Part shown: piece by piece, positions 27,072-39,277 of the stretch | Position numbering within the stretch: position 1 is the first letter of the stretch | Layout: every line of letters starts with the position of its first letter | Assembly (NCBI RefSeq): GCF_016583565.1 | Contig: NZ_NRRF01000016.1 | Coordinates: 1-64,000 of the forward strand | Direction: 5' to 3' | From: Thiocystis violacea | Lineage (GTDB): Bacteria > Pseudomonadota > Gammaproteobacteria > Chromatiales > Chromatiaceae | Length of the DNA: 64,000 bases | Program-made: the position numbers and the translations under genes | Notes under the pieces: generated by a model | The model's input: the letters and a program-made list of their open reading frames with translations, nothing else | Databases searched by the model: none | What the model was told of the DNA's origin: nothing

Positions 27072-27824
27072 TCACGCCGGATTGTCGATCTCAATGAACT
27101 CGTGCCGGACCCCGAAGGCAGCGGCAAGATGATTGCCAAGCGCCTGAACGCCATAGCGTTCTGTCGCGTGATGACCGGCAGCCAGATAACAGAGACCAAG
27201 CTCTCGCGCCTCATGGGTGGTCTGCTCGGAAAGCTCGCCACTCAGGAAGGCATCGACCCCTAACTCGGCCGCCTGCTGGATGTACCCCTGCCCGCCACCG
27301 GTGCACCAGGCCACCCGCTCGATACGCGGGAGCGGATGCCCGACCAACACGGGGGGGCGCCCGAGCCGATGCGCGACCTGCTGCGCAAACTGCTCAGCGG
27401 ATGCGGGGGCCGGGAGACGACCGACCCACAGAAGACCCTTGCCAAGCGCAGATGGTTCCGCACCCAGGAACCCGAGACGGGCGCCCAGGGTTGCGTTATT
27501 GCCGACCTCGGGATGCGCGTCCAGCGGGAGATGATAGGCAATCAGGCTCACGCCCGCCCTGAGAATTGTCTTTGCGCGCTGACCCTTGATCCCGACAAGA
27601 CAAGGATTCTCGCCCTTCCAGAACCAGCCGTGGTGAACCAGGATGGCATCGGCCTGCACGCCGATCGCGGCCTCGATGAGGGCAGCACTCGCGGTGACGC
27701 CGGAGACGAGGCGGCGGATGGGCCTGTCGCCTTCGACCTGGAGGCCGTTCGGCGCATAGTCGCTGAAGCTCGAGGCATCGAGAAAACGATCGCAATACTC
27801 GATCAGTGCACGGGGCTCGATCAT
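27072..27824 (-). CDS. Nif3-like dinuclear metal centre protein
   Basis: A 250-residue member of the Nif3/YbgI family, whose members form hexamers with a two-metal site. Metal-binding motifs are visible: VHHGWFW (His pair), AYHLPLDAH, and the C-terminal AAGHHATERYGV. The start at 27824 gives the typical MIEPRALIEYCDRFLD. Relatives have been reported to bind GTP-cyclohydrolase-like substrates or to act in DNA metabolism, but no function is settled. The gene lies upstream of petABC on the same strand with about 200 bp between them, a neighbourhood seen in other gammaproteobacteria. Confidence 0.92.
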   Translation of the reverse strand: MIEPRALIEYCDRFLDASSFSDYAPNGLQVEGDRPIRRLVSGVTASAALIEAAIGVQADAILVHHGWFWKGENPCLVGIKGQRAKTILRAGVSLIAYHLPLDAHPEVGNNATLGARLGFLGAEPSALGKGLLWVGRLPAPASAEQFAQQVAHRLGRPPVLVGHPLPRIERVAWCTGGGQGYIQQAAELGVDAFLSGELSEQTTHEARELGLCYLAAGHHATERYGVQALGNHLAAAFGVRHEFIEIDNPA

Positions 27825-28240
27825 GCTCCAACTGCCTCCGCTGAGTTGAGGTCAAACAGAAAACCAGGCCAACCATCGACCCCAACCCGCTCTACGCGGA
27901 TGGACGACAGGACGGCGATCACCTTCGAATGGAAAACGCCGCAGCTTAGTCAAATGCGCAAAACGGGTCCAATATCGCTCACGAACGCGGTCTTGCCCGC
28001 CGCCAGCCTCGGGCCAGTAGCCGCCGACAACGGCGCGGCGGCCAAGGCGGCCAGAGGCATGCCATCACCGAGGAACGCACGCCGAGCGACGACGCAAGCG
28101 CATGATGTCGAGCGCAAAAAAAAGCCCGGCGGGGAGCCGGGCTGGAAACGTCTCATGATGAGAGAGACGAGGAGGACTCGGTAGAAACTTTTGGACGCGC
28201 GAGGGGCCGTTATTCAGCCTCCAGGACGCATCGCTCGAAA
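27825..28240. other. intergenic region with phaB terminator, no gene
   Basis: About 415 bp between phaB and the Nif3 gene, both minus strand. It contains the phaB terminator (28116-28143). The rest (27825-28110) has only shadow frames. Near this position other gammaproteobacteria often have a DegP/DegQ-type protease gene; no trace of one was seen. Confidence 0.5.
28116..28143 (-). terminator. intrinsic terminator of the phaA-phaR-phasin-phaB transcript
   Basis: On the minus strand, AGCCCGGC, a 5-base loop and GCCGGGCT form an 8-bp GC-rich stem followed directly by a run of T residues (A-run 28116-28123 on the plus strand). This is a classical Rho-independent terminator about 100 bp after the phaB stop. 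Confidence 0.9.
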
Positions 28241-28981
28241 TCAGTGCATGAACAAACCGCCATTGACCGGAAGGTTGGCCCCGGTCATGTAGCCGGCCTC
28301 ATCGCTCGCAAGGAAGGCAATGGCTGCCGCGATCTCATCGGGCCGAGCCATCCGGCGCATCGGGATGCCGCCGATAATGCTGTTGCGAACCGTATCATCC
28401 ATCGCCAGGGTCATGGCAGTCTCGACATAGCCAGGCGAGATGGTGTTGACGGTAACACCCTTGGAGGCGCCCTCTTGCGCCAGCGCCATGGTGAAGCCGT
28501 GCATACCCGCCTTGGCGGCGGAGTAGTTCGCCTGGCCGAACTGGCCACGCTGCCCATTGACGGAGGAGATGTTGATGATCCGCCCGTAGCCGCGCTCGAG
28601 CATGCCTTCCCAGACCTGCCGCGTCACGTTGAAGACACTGTTCAGGTTGACGTTGATGACGGCCTCCCATTGGGCCGATTCCATCTTCTTGAAGGTCTTG
28701 TCGCGCGTGATGCCGGCGCAGTTGACCAAGATGTCGACCGGGCCGAATTGGTCGGTGATCTCCTTGATCATGCGCGCGCTGTCCTCGAACGAAGACACGT
28801 CGGCGGCGATGGTCGCGATCTCATAACCTTCGGCGGCACGCGCCTTCTTCCACTCTTCCGCGGCGGCGGCCTCAGTGGGGTGATGGTTCGCCACGACGCT
28901 GCAGCCATCCTTCGCGAGACGGGTGCAGATTGCAGTACCGATACCGCCGATACCACCAGTGACGAGAGCAATGCGTGCCAT
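28241..28981 (-). CDS. phaB: acetoacetyl-CoA reductase
   Basis: NADPH-type short-chain dehydrogenase that reduces acetoacetyl-CoA to (R)-3-hydroxybutyryl-CoA, the monomer for PHB. The 246-residue protein has the cofactor motif TGGIGGIGTA (about 8-17), NCAG (87-90) and the catalytic S140, Y153 and K157 (YSAAK). The ATG at 28981 follows GGAGGAG. It is the last gene of the minus-strand pha set and ends before a strong terminator. The assignment over other reductases rests on high similarity to PhaB and on the locus. Confidence 0.95.
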   Translation of the reverse strand: MARIALVTGGIGGIGTAICTRLAKDGCSVVANHHPTEAAAAEEWKKARAAEGYEIATIAADVSSFEDSARMIKEITDQFGPVDILVNCAGITRDKTFKKMESAQWEAVINVNLNSVFNVTRQVWEGMLERGYGRIINISSVNGQRGQFGQANYSAAKAGMHGFTMALAQEGASKGVTVNTISPGYVETAMTLAMDDTVRNSIIGGIPMRRMARPDEIAAAIAFLASDEAGYMTGANLPVNGGLFMH

Positions 28982-29149
28982 AGGACTCCTCCAAACTGAG
29001 AGATTCGTTGATCTTGTTTTGCAAGCGGACCTTACAACCAAACTGAGGAACCTGTGAAGCCTTGCCCCCCATTTGTCATGACGTCCGTCAACGACAGAGC
29101 CATGACGAATGGCAGTCCCTCCCTGGACCGCCGGGCAGTTGATTACCGA

Positions 29150-29515
29150 TCAGGCCGTCGCGACGTTCTTGCGCAGGTCAGCGTTGACTTCGTTCAGGTT
29201 CTTTTCGAACCAGGCGCGGTAGTCGTCACGGGCTTCGCTGGCGATCTGCATGGTGGACTTGCTCTCCGCCATGACGCGCTCGCTCAGATCCTTGGTCGCA
29301 TCGACCTGGCCCTTGAACAGCTCGTTGTAGCCCTTGGACTCGGTGGCAATCTTCATGACGCGCATGGCGTGATCCATGTACAGGGTCATGGCGTCCATCT
29401 GACGCGCAGCCATCTTCTCGAAGATGCGGACGTTCAGCTCGCCCAGGCTGGTCATACGCTCGACGTTCTTGCTGGTCAGGTCGTTGATGGCCTTCATGCT
29501 ATCTGTGTTGTTCAT
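29150..29515 (-). CDS. phaP: phasin (PHA granule-associated protein)
   Basis: A 121-residue helical, amphipathic protein of the phasin_2 type expected to coat PHB granules. It has Met/Lys/Glu-rich helices (for example NVRIFEKMAARQMDAMTLYM and ELFKGQVDATKDLSERVM) and no signal peptide. The ATG at 29515 has GGAG at about 8 bases. An inverted repeat resembling a PhaR operator (29537-29567) lies directly upstream, fitting the usual repression of phasin by PhaR until granules titrate it. A frame open to 29614 runs through that operator and is rejected. Confidence 0.92.
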   Translation of the reverse strand: MNNTDSMKAINDLTSKNVERMTSLGELNVRIFEKMAARQMDAMTLYMDHAMRVMKIATESKGYNELFKGQVDATKDLSERVMAESKSTMQIASEARDDYRAWFEKNLNEVNADLRKNVATA

Positions 29516-29536
29516 GGTGTCGTCTCCGAAGGTTTG

Positions 29537-29567
29537 TTGTGCAGTGCAGCAATGTTGCATTGCACAA
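29537..29567 (-). promoter_or_regulatory. putative PhaR operator upstream of the phasin gene
   Basis: Arms TTGTGCAGTGCA (29537-29548) and TGCATTGCACAA (29556-29567) pair at 11 of 12 positions around a 7-base centre. TGCA-rich repeats are the known type of PhaR site in several proteobacteria. The right arm reappears in the phaA/phaE intergenic region. The site lies 20-50 bp before the phasin start, where repressor would block transcription. Confidence 0.7.
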
Positions 29568-29635
29568 TAAACATCCGCGCCACCCGGGTCAACAGTCATT
29601 TTCTCAATCTTCACTATTGGGAAAACCAGCAGCGC

Positions 29636-30112
29636 TCAGACGGGCCCCTTGTCCTGCTTCTTGCGCTCGCCCCCGAGCTGAAAGCCGGCGGCACGCATGA
29701 ATTCCTCCTGCATATCCGCCCAGATCTCAACGTTCTTTTGCGTCATCCGCGTCATGGCCTCGAAGGGGTTGTCGCCAAGCGTCTTGGTCATATCCTGCTG
29801 CTGCTTGGCGAAGAGATCGAGCGAGGACTCCAGATAGCGAGCGAACATCCCTTGCAGGGTTCCGCCGTAGAAGCGAATGATTTGGGCGAGCATCGAGGCA
29901 CTGAAGAGCGGCTCTCCACCGGTTTCCTCTTCAAGCATGATCTGGAGCAGGATGGAGCGGGTGATATCGCTTTCATTGGCCGTGTCGACGACCTTGAAGC
30001 TGGTGCAATCCATCACGAGGTTGCGGACGTCCGCGAGGGTGATGTAACGGCTCACCTCTGTGTCATAGAGGCGGCGATTGGGGTATTTCTTGATGATGCG
30101 GTCGCTGTTCAT
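29636..30112 (-). CDS. phaR: polyhydroxyalkanoate synthesis repressor PhaR
   Basis: DNA- and PHB-binding repressor that controls phasin and its own locus. The 158-residue protein begins with the conserved IIKKYPNRRLYDTEVSRYITL (PHB/PHA accumulation DNA-binding domain), followed by the regulatory helices with FSASMLAQIIRFYGG. It contains the invariant KYPNRRLYDT and has the family's usual N-terminus at the ATG (30112). It lies between phaA and the phasin gene, the position of ORF4 in the A. vinosum cluster. Confidence 0.95.
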   Translation of the reverse strand: MNSDRIIKKYPNRRLYDTEVSRYITLADVRNLVMDCTSFKVVDTANESDITRSILLQIMLEEETGGEPLFSASMLAQIIRFYGGTLQGMFARYLESSLDLFAKQQQDMTKTLGDNPFEAMTRMTQKNVEIWADMQEEFMRAAGFQLGGERKKQDKGPV

Positions 30113-30168
30113 TCAGCACCTGAGCTACCGACGTTGTCGTCCGGCCAGTGTACCCGACACTCGCCGCC

Positions 30169-30198
30169 GCGCCTCGCCGACTTCGCTCGGCGAGGCGC
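30169..30198. terminator. 12-bp perfect hairpin between phaA and phaR
   Basis: GCGCCTCGCCGA (30169-30180), a 6-base loop and the exact complement (30187-30198). No T-run. It sits 50 bp downstream of phaA and 60 bp before phaR on the minus strand, so it may attenuate or stabilise the phaA part of the transcript. Confidence 0.4.
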
Positions 30199-30245
30199 GA
30201 CCTGACCCAAGGATCCGGGCGGGCTCCGCGCCTCGCCCGAGGGCC

Positions 30246-31430
30246 TCAGAGACGCTCGACCGCCAACGCCACGCCCTGGCCGCCGCCGATGCAGAGGGTT
30301 GCGAGACCCTTCTTCGCATCGCGCTTCTGCATCTCATAGAGGAGGGTGACCAGCACACGCGCACCAGAGGCACCGATCGGGTGGCCGATGGCGATAGCTC
30401 CGCCATTGACGTTTACCTTGCTGAGATCCCAGCCCATCTCCTGATTGACGGACATCGCCTGAGCGGCAAAGGCCTCATTGGCCTCGACAAGGTCCAGATC
30501 AGCCGGGGCCCAGCCGGCCTTCTTCAGACAATCGGTCGAAGCCGGGATAGGTCCGGTGCCCATGATGGCCGGATCCACGCCCGCGCTCGAGAACGCGACC
30601 AGGCGCGCCATGGGCGTCAAACCCAGTTCCTTGGCCTTGGATTCCTTCATCACCACGACCATGGCCGCGCCGTCGTTGATCCCGGAGGCGTTGCCGGCGG
30701 TCACAGTGCCTTGCTTGTCGAAGGCGGGGCGCAGCCTGCCGAGCGTTTCGGCCGTGGTGCCCGGACGCGGAAACTCGTCGGTGTCGAACACCAGGGGATC
30801 GCCCTTGCGCTGCGGGATGCTCACCGGGATGATCTCGTCGGCAAAGCGTCCGGATTGGATGGCGGCCTCCGCCTTCTGCTGGGACGCCGCGGCGAACGCA
30901 TCCTGCGCCTCGCGGGTGAAGGCGTACTTCTTCGCGATGTTCTCCGCCGTGACACCCATGTGGCACTGATTGAAGGCATCCCAGAGGCCGTCGACGATCA
31001 TGGTGTCCTTCATCGGCCAGTCGCCCATGCGCTGCCCCTCGCGCGAGCGCGGCAGGACGTGCGACGACTGACTCATGCTCTCTTGACCACCGGCGATCAC
31101 GATCTCCGCATCGCCACAGGCAACCGCCTGCATGGCCAGATGGACCGCCTTGAGCCCACTGCCGCAGACCTTGTTGATGGTCATCGCCGGGACCGTGTGC
31201 GGCAGCCCCGCCATCAAGGTGGTCTGACGCGCCGGATTCTGACCGCAGCCCGCGGTCAGCACCTGCCCCAGAATAACTTCGCTGACCTGCTCGGGGGCGA
31301 TTCCGGTCCGCTCGATCAGGGCCTTGAGCACGGTCGTGCCGATATCGGTCGCCTGGAGGGCCGAGAGTGCGCCGCCGAAGGTTCCGATCGCGGTCCGACC
31401 CGCATCGACGATAACGATAGTGTCGCTCAT
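30246..31430 (-). CDS. phaA: acetyl-CoA acetyltransferase (beta-ketothiolase)
   Basis: Biosynthetic thiolase that condenses two acetyl-CoA to acetoacetyl-CoA, the first step of PHB synthesis. The 394-residue protein has the acyl-accepting cysteine C89 ([10 protein letters not shown]), the active-site histidine in [10 protein letters not shown] and the C-terminal cysteine in LCIGGGQG. The start at 31430 has GAGGA at about 10 bases; the frame is open to 31520 but runs through the shared regulatory region. It is divergent from phaE-phaC, with a TGCA-type operator in the 137-bp gap. Confidence 0.96.
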   Translation of the reverse strand: MSDTIVIVDAGRTAIGTFGGALSALQATDIGTTVLKALIERTGIAPEQVSEVILGQVLTAGCGQNPARQTTLMAGLPHTVPAMTINKVCGSGLKAVHLAMQAVACGDAEIVIAGGQESMSQSSHVLPRSREGQRMGDWPMKDTMIVDGLWDAFNQCHMGVTAENIAKKYAFTREAQDAFAAASQQKAEAAIQSGRFADEIIPVSIPQRKGDPLVFDTDEFPRPGTTAETLGRLRPAFDKQGTVTAGNASGINDGAAMVVVMKESKAKELGLTPMARLVAFSSAGVDPAIMGTGPIPASTDCLKKAGWAPADLDLVEANEAFAAQAMSVNQEMGWDLSKVNVNGGAIAIGHPIGASGARVLVTLLYEMQKRDAKKGLATLCIGGGQGVALAVERL

Positions 31431-31504
31431 GGTGTGGATGTCCTCTCTTAGACGATGGAATCGCCCTTTGCACAGGGCTTGTTGTGTGCGGATTCTACGC
31501 ACCT

Positions 31505-31520
31505 TTGTTGCAGTGCACAA
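31505..31520. promoter_or_regulatory. putative PhaR operator in the phaA/phaE divergent region
   Basis: TTGTTGCAGTGCACAA is an imperfect palindrome; its last 13 bases match the right half of the phasin-gene operator at 12 of 13 positions. It lies 75 bp before phaA and 48 bp before phaE, so one site could govern both transcripts. Binding by PhaR is inferred from motif type and locus. Confidence 0.6.
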
Positions 31521-31567
31521 ATCCGCGTGCTAACTTTTGCCAAATATCATCCCGAGGAGGCAAATGC

Positions 31568-32662
31568 ATGAGCAACGATAGCTTTTTCAACAACGACTGG
31601 CTGGAACTTCAACGCAAGTACTGGGACAGCTGGTCCGAGATGGGCCGCAAGGCGATGGGGCTCGAGAACCAGCAGACGCTGACCACGCCCTGGGAGGGCG
31701 CGCTCGACCATTGGTGGAAGGCCATGTCACCGGCCACGCCCGACTTCTCCAAGACCTTCATGGAAAAGATGATGGAGCAGGGCAAGAACTTCTTCCGCAT
31801 GGCGGAGACCTTCGCCAACACACCCGAGGATACGACCGCCACCAATGGTCTCACCTGGTGGACCAAGGCCCTCGAGGACATGCAGAAGCAGTTCAGCGGC
31901 TCGCTCGACGACGGCGGCAACAGCATGCAACGCATGATGTCCTTCTGGGAACTGCCGATCGACAACTGGCAGCGCATGATGTCCTCCATGTCCCCCATGC
32001 CGGGCGACATGCTGCGCAACATGCCGCACGAGCAGCTCAAGGACCGGTTCGACCGCGCCCTCTCCGCCCCTGGCCTGGGCTACACGCGCGAGGAGCAGAG
32101 CCAGTACCAGGAGCTGACGCGCACCGCCATGGACTATCAGGCGGCCTTGCAGGAGTACACCGGCTTCTACAGCCAGCTGGGCATGAAGTCGGTCGAGCGC
32201 ATGGGCGACTTCATTCAAGGCGTGATCGACAGCGGCAAGAGCATCGACTCGGCACGCACCCTCTATGACAACTGGATCAGCTGCTGCGAGACCGTCTACG
32301 CCGCCGAGGTCGCGACCCCGGAGTACGCCCAGATCCACGGGCGCCTGGTCAACGCGCAGATGGCGCTGAAACGGCGCATGGCCATCATGGTGGACGAAAA
32401 CCTCGGCGCCATGAACATGCCCACCCGCAGCGAGCTGCGCACCTTGCAGGACCGACTCCAAGAGACGCGCCGCGACAACAAACAACTCCACCGCGCCCTC
32501 CATGCGCTGGAAAAGCAGGTCGCCGCACTGAGCGGCAAGACCCCAACGACCGCACTCAAGGCACCGGCACCCGCCACCAAAGCGACCGAGAAGCCGGCGA
32601 CACGCGCGACCACCAGGCGCAAGACCGCCGCCAAGCCGACCGGCGGCACCGCGGATGACTGA
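31568..32662 (+). CDS. phaE: class III PHA synthase subunit PhaE
   Basis: Non-catalytic subunit required with PhaC for class III PHA synthase activity. The 364-residue protein is Trp/Met-rich and helical (for example DWLELQRKYWDSWSEMGRKA at the start) with the conserved MNMPTRSELRTLQDRLQE near residue 300 and a predicted coiled coil after it. The last 35 residues form a Lys/Ala/Thr/Pro-rich tail resembling histone-like PHA proteins; this is an oddity. The ATG at 31568 follows GAGGAGG. phaC starts 63 bp later. Confidence 0.95.
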   Translation: MSNDSFFNNDWLELQRKYWDSWSEMGRKAMGLENQQTLTTPWEGALDHWWKAMSPATPDFSKTFMEKMMEQGKNFFRMAETFANTPEDTTATNGLTWWTKALEDMQKQFSGSLDDGGNSMQRMMSFWELPIDNWQRMMSSMSPMPGDMLRNMPHEQLKDRFDRALSAPGLGYTREEQSQYQELTRTAMDYQAALQEYTGFYSQLGMKSVERMGDFIQGVIDSGKSIDSARTLYDNWISCCETVYAAEVATPEYAQIHGRLVNAQMALKRRMAIMVDENLGAMNMPTRSELRTLQDRLQETRRDNKQLHRALHALEKQVAALSGKTPTTALKAPAPATKATEKPATRATTRRKTAAKPTGGTADD

Positions 32663-32725
32663 GCGCCTTCCGACGCCTAAAACCATGTGCAGCGCCACGA
32701 AAAGACTACTGCGAGGATAGAGAAC

Positions 32726-33793
32726 ATGCTTCCCATCGACATTCGCCCGGACAAGCTCGCGCAGGAAATGCTCGACTACACCAGCAAACTGGGACAGGGC
32801 ATGGAGAACCTGCTCAATGCGGACGCCATCGACACCGGAGTCAGCCCCAAGGAGGCCGTCTACAGCGAGGACAAGCTCGTCCTCTACCGCTACGACACCC
32901 CGGCCGGCGTCACCCCCCAGAAGACGCCGCTCCTGATCGTCTACGCCCTGGTGAACCGGCCCTATATGACCGACATCCAGGAAGACCGCTCCACCATCAA
33001 GGGCCTGCTCGCAACCGGCCAGGATGTCTATCTGATCGACTGGGGCTATCCGGACCAGGCCGATAGCGCCCTCACGCTGGACGACTACATCAACGGCTAC
33101 ATCGACAGCTGCGTCGACTATCTTTGCGAGACCCATGAAGTCGACCAGGTGAACATCCTCGGCATCTGCCAGGGCGGCGCCTTCAGCCTCATGTATGCCT
33201 CCCTGCACCCGGACAAGGTCAAGAACCTGGTCACCATGGTCACCCCCGTGGACTTCAAGACCCCGGGCAATCTGCTGTCGGCCTGGGTGCAGAACGTCGA
33301 CATCGACTTGGCCGTGGACACCATGGGCAACATCCCCGGCGAGTTGCTGAACTGGACCTTCCTCTCGCTCAAACCCTTCAGCCTCACCGGCCAGAAGTAC
33401 GTCAACATGGTTGACATGCTGGACGACCCGGACAAGGTCAAGAACTTCCTGCGCATGGAAAAGTGGATCTTCGACAGCCCTGACCAGGCAGGCGAAACCT
33501 TCCGCCAGTTCACCAAGGACTTCTACCAGAAGAACGGCTTCATCAACGGCGGCGTCAAGCTTGGCGGAAAAGAGATCGACCTCAAGAACGTCGACTGCCC
33601 GGTGCTGAACATCTACGCCCTGCAGGACCACCTGGTGCCACCGGACGCCTCCAAGGCCCTCAAGCCCCTGGTCGGCAGCAAGGACTATACGGAGCTGGCG
33701 TTCCCCGGCGGCCACATCGGCATCTACGTCAGCGGCAAGGCCCAGAAAGAAGTCACGCCGGCGATCGGCAAGTGGCTGAACGAGCGGTCGTGA
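32726..33793 (+). CDS. phaC: class III poly(3-hydroxyalkanoate) synthase PhaC
   Basis: Catalytic subunit that polymerises (R)-3-hydroxyacyl-CoA to PHA on the granule surface. The 355-residue alpha/beta-hydrolase protein has the lipase-like box GICQGG with nucleophile C148, the acid D301 (QDHLVPP) and H330 (GGHIGIY). Length and sequence match the Chromatiaceae class III enzyme closely. The ATG at 32726 has GAGGA about 8 bases upstream. It forms an operon with phaE and ends before a bidirectional hairpin. Confidence 0.97.
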   Translation: MLPIDIRPDKLAQEMLDYTSKLGQGMENLLNADAIDTGVSPKEAVYSEDKLVLYRYDTPAGVTPQKTPLLIVYALVNRPYMTDIQEDRSTIKGLLATGQDVYLIDWGYPDQADSALTLDDYINGYIDSCVDYLCETHEVDQVNILGICQGGAFSLMYASLHPDKVKNLVTMVTPVDFKTPGNLLSAWVQNVDIDLAVDTMGNIPGELLNWTFLSLKPFSLTGQKYVNMVDMLDDPDKVKNFLRMEKWIFDSPDQAGETFRQFTKDFYQKNGFINGGVKLGGKEIDLKNVDCPVLNIYALQDHLVPPDASKALKPLVGSKDYTELAFPGGHIGIYVSGKAQKEVTPAIGKWLNERS

Positions 33794-33801
33794 TCTAGCG
33801 G

Positions 33802-33834
33802 CCAGCGGCCAGCTTGATGGCGGCTGGCCGCTGG
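33802..33834. terminator. bidirectional terminator-like hairpin after phaC
   Basis: CCAGCGGCCAGC (33802-33813), a 9-base loop and the exact complement GCTGGCCGCTGG (33823-33834). An outer CTAGCG/CGCTAG pair (33795-33800, 33837-33842) extends it. It sits between the convergent phaC and zinc-ribbon protein genes and could end transcripts from both sides, although no T-run is present. Confidence 0.6.
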
Positions 33835-33838
33835 AACG

Positions 33839-34463
33839 CTAGTCCTGGATGTAGAAATGACGCCACCCGGTCCCAGTCGCTCGGATCAGCAGATCGAAGA
33901 GCGCGGGGGTCGGCGTGGCTTCGTCCGGAAAGATCTCTTCGATCTGAATGAAGAGGCGGCCGAAGCCGCCCTGTTGCTTCCAGTCCCACAGCCACGGCGG
34001 CCGAGTCTCGCGGCACGTCGGACAGGTCACCCCCGCGTGCGGATGCGAGGCCCAGTGAGCCCGACGCTCGCGCCAATCAAGTAAGCGCGCACGGCAACCG
34101 ACGCAGCGTGGCGCACGGGTGTTGCGGCCCGCGAGCAGGTAGGGATGCTCTCGCACCGGCGGAACCTGGATATGGCAAAAGGGCGCCCCCGCATCCGGCT
34201 CCGAGCGAATCCTGACCGCGCATCCGGCAAAGGTCAGCAAGCTGAGAAAGCCTGGCCCAATGGCGTAGGCTGCTACCTCCCCCTGCGCCAGACGCTCACC
34301 GATGAACCCCTTTTCCGCCAGCATCTCGACCAGCAGCACCCTTTGGGGGCTGGCATGAGGATCGAGCGTGGTGAGCACCAGCCGGCCCGTGTGATTGGGA
34401 GCGACGCGGCGGGCGAGATCCAGCCCGCCCGAGGTCGCGGACACCTTCGGCAGCAACGGGGGC

Positions 34464-34474
<11 letters not shown>
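33839..34474 (-). CDS. zinc-ribbon protein, unknown function
   Basis: A 211-residue soluble protein. After an N-terminal alpha/beta part (about 25-110) it has two Cys pairs, CVGC and CPTC, about 27 residues apart with His residues between, which should bind zinc. The C-terminal section is FGRLFIQIEEIFPDEATPTP. The start overlaps the 3' end of the REC/GGDEF/EAL-like gene by 11 bp, so the two are translationally coupled and probably work together. Family not recognised. A role near DNA, RNA or a signalling partner is possible but not shown. Confidence 0.75.
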
Positions 34475-38909
<4,435 letters not shown>

Positions 38910-39219
38910 TCGCTTGAGGCGGGCTGTCGGCTCGGCGCCTGACGGATCCGACCGGTCGCCACCGGACTCGCGAAGCACAGCTTCGCCACCAGGCAACCGC
39001 GTGGGAGCGCCGCCCCGGCGCGACCTGCACCGCTCCGGCGAACCCGATCGCGGCGGGGCGCCGCTCCCATCATGACCGGCAAGAACGACTCACCCAGTCT
39101 CAGCTTCGTCACCAGGCACACTCCCGTCGGCGCTTGGCGGATCCGCCGTCTGTTCTGGTCACAAAGCTCCCGCTTCGCGACCCCGACGATAAAGCTCCGC
39201 CTCACGAAACCCGCCGCAC
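38910..39219. other. intergenic region with REP-like repeats
   Basis: About 310 bp after thiC. It contains a GC-rich inverted pair (39001-39024 and 39046-39071) whose second half recurs exactly near 62.34 kb. A direct repeat of AGCTTCGCCACCAGGCA (about 38978) recurs with one change (near 39102). No gene is supported. Confidence 0.6.
39048..39069. repeat. 22-bp dispersed repeat, copy 1
   Basis: A 22-bp GC-rich sequence beginning TCGCGGCGGGGCGCC is identical to positions 62341-62362. Here it is the right half of an imperfect palindrome with 39001-39024. Such GGGAGCGGCGCC-type elements are common intergenic repeats in gammaproteobacteria. Confidence 0.7.
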
Positions 39220-39252
39220 AAAAAAGCCGGCTCGGAAGCATCCGAGCCGGCT
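39220..39252 (-). terminator. intrinsic terminator of the PPC-domain protein gene
   Basis: On the minus strand AGCCGGCTCGGA, a 4-base loop and TCCGAGCCGGCT form a perfect 12-bp stem followed by six T residues (A-run 39220-39225 on the plus strand). It lies 26 bp after the stop at 39278. A textbook Rho-independent terminator. Confidence 0.93.
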
Positions 39253-39277
39253 GACCTAGACCGCGTTCAGTATGCGG

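Noticed and set aside
29054..30205. 383-residue plus-strand frame over the phasin gene and phaR
   Set aside because: Antisense to phaR and the phasin gene and crosses the operator; not a recognisable protein.
31727..33715. 662-residue minus-strand open frame over phaE-phaC
   Set aside because: Fully antisense to two well-identified genes; His/Gln/Val/Glu-rich shadow typical of high GC codon positions.
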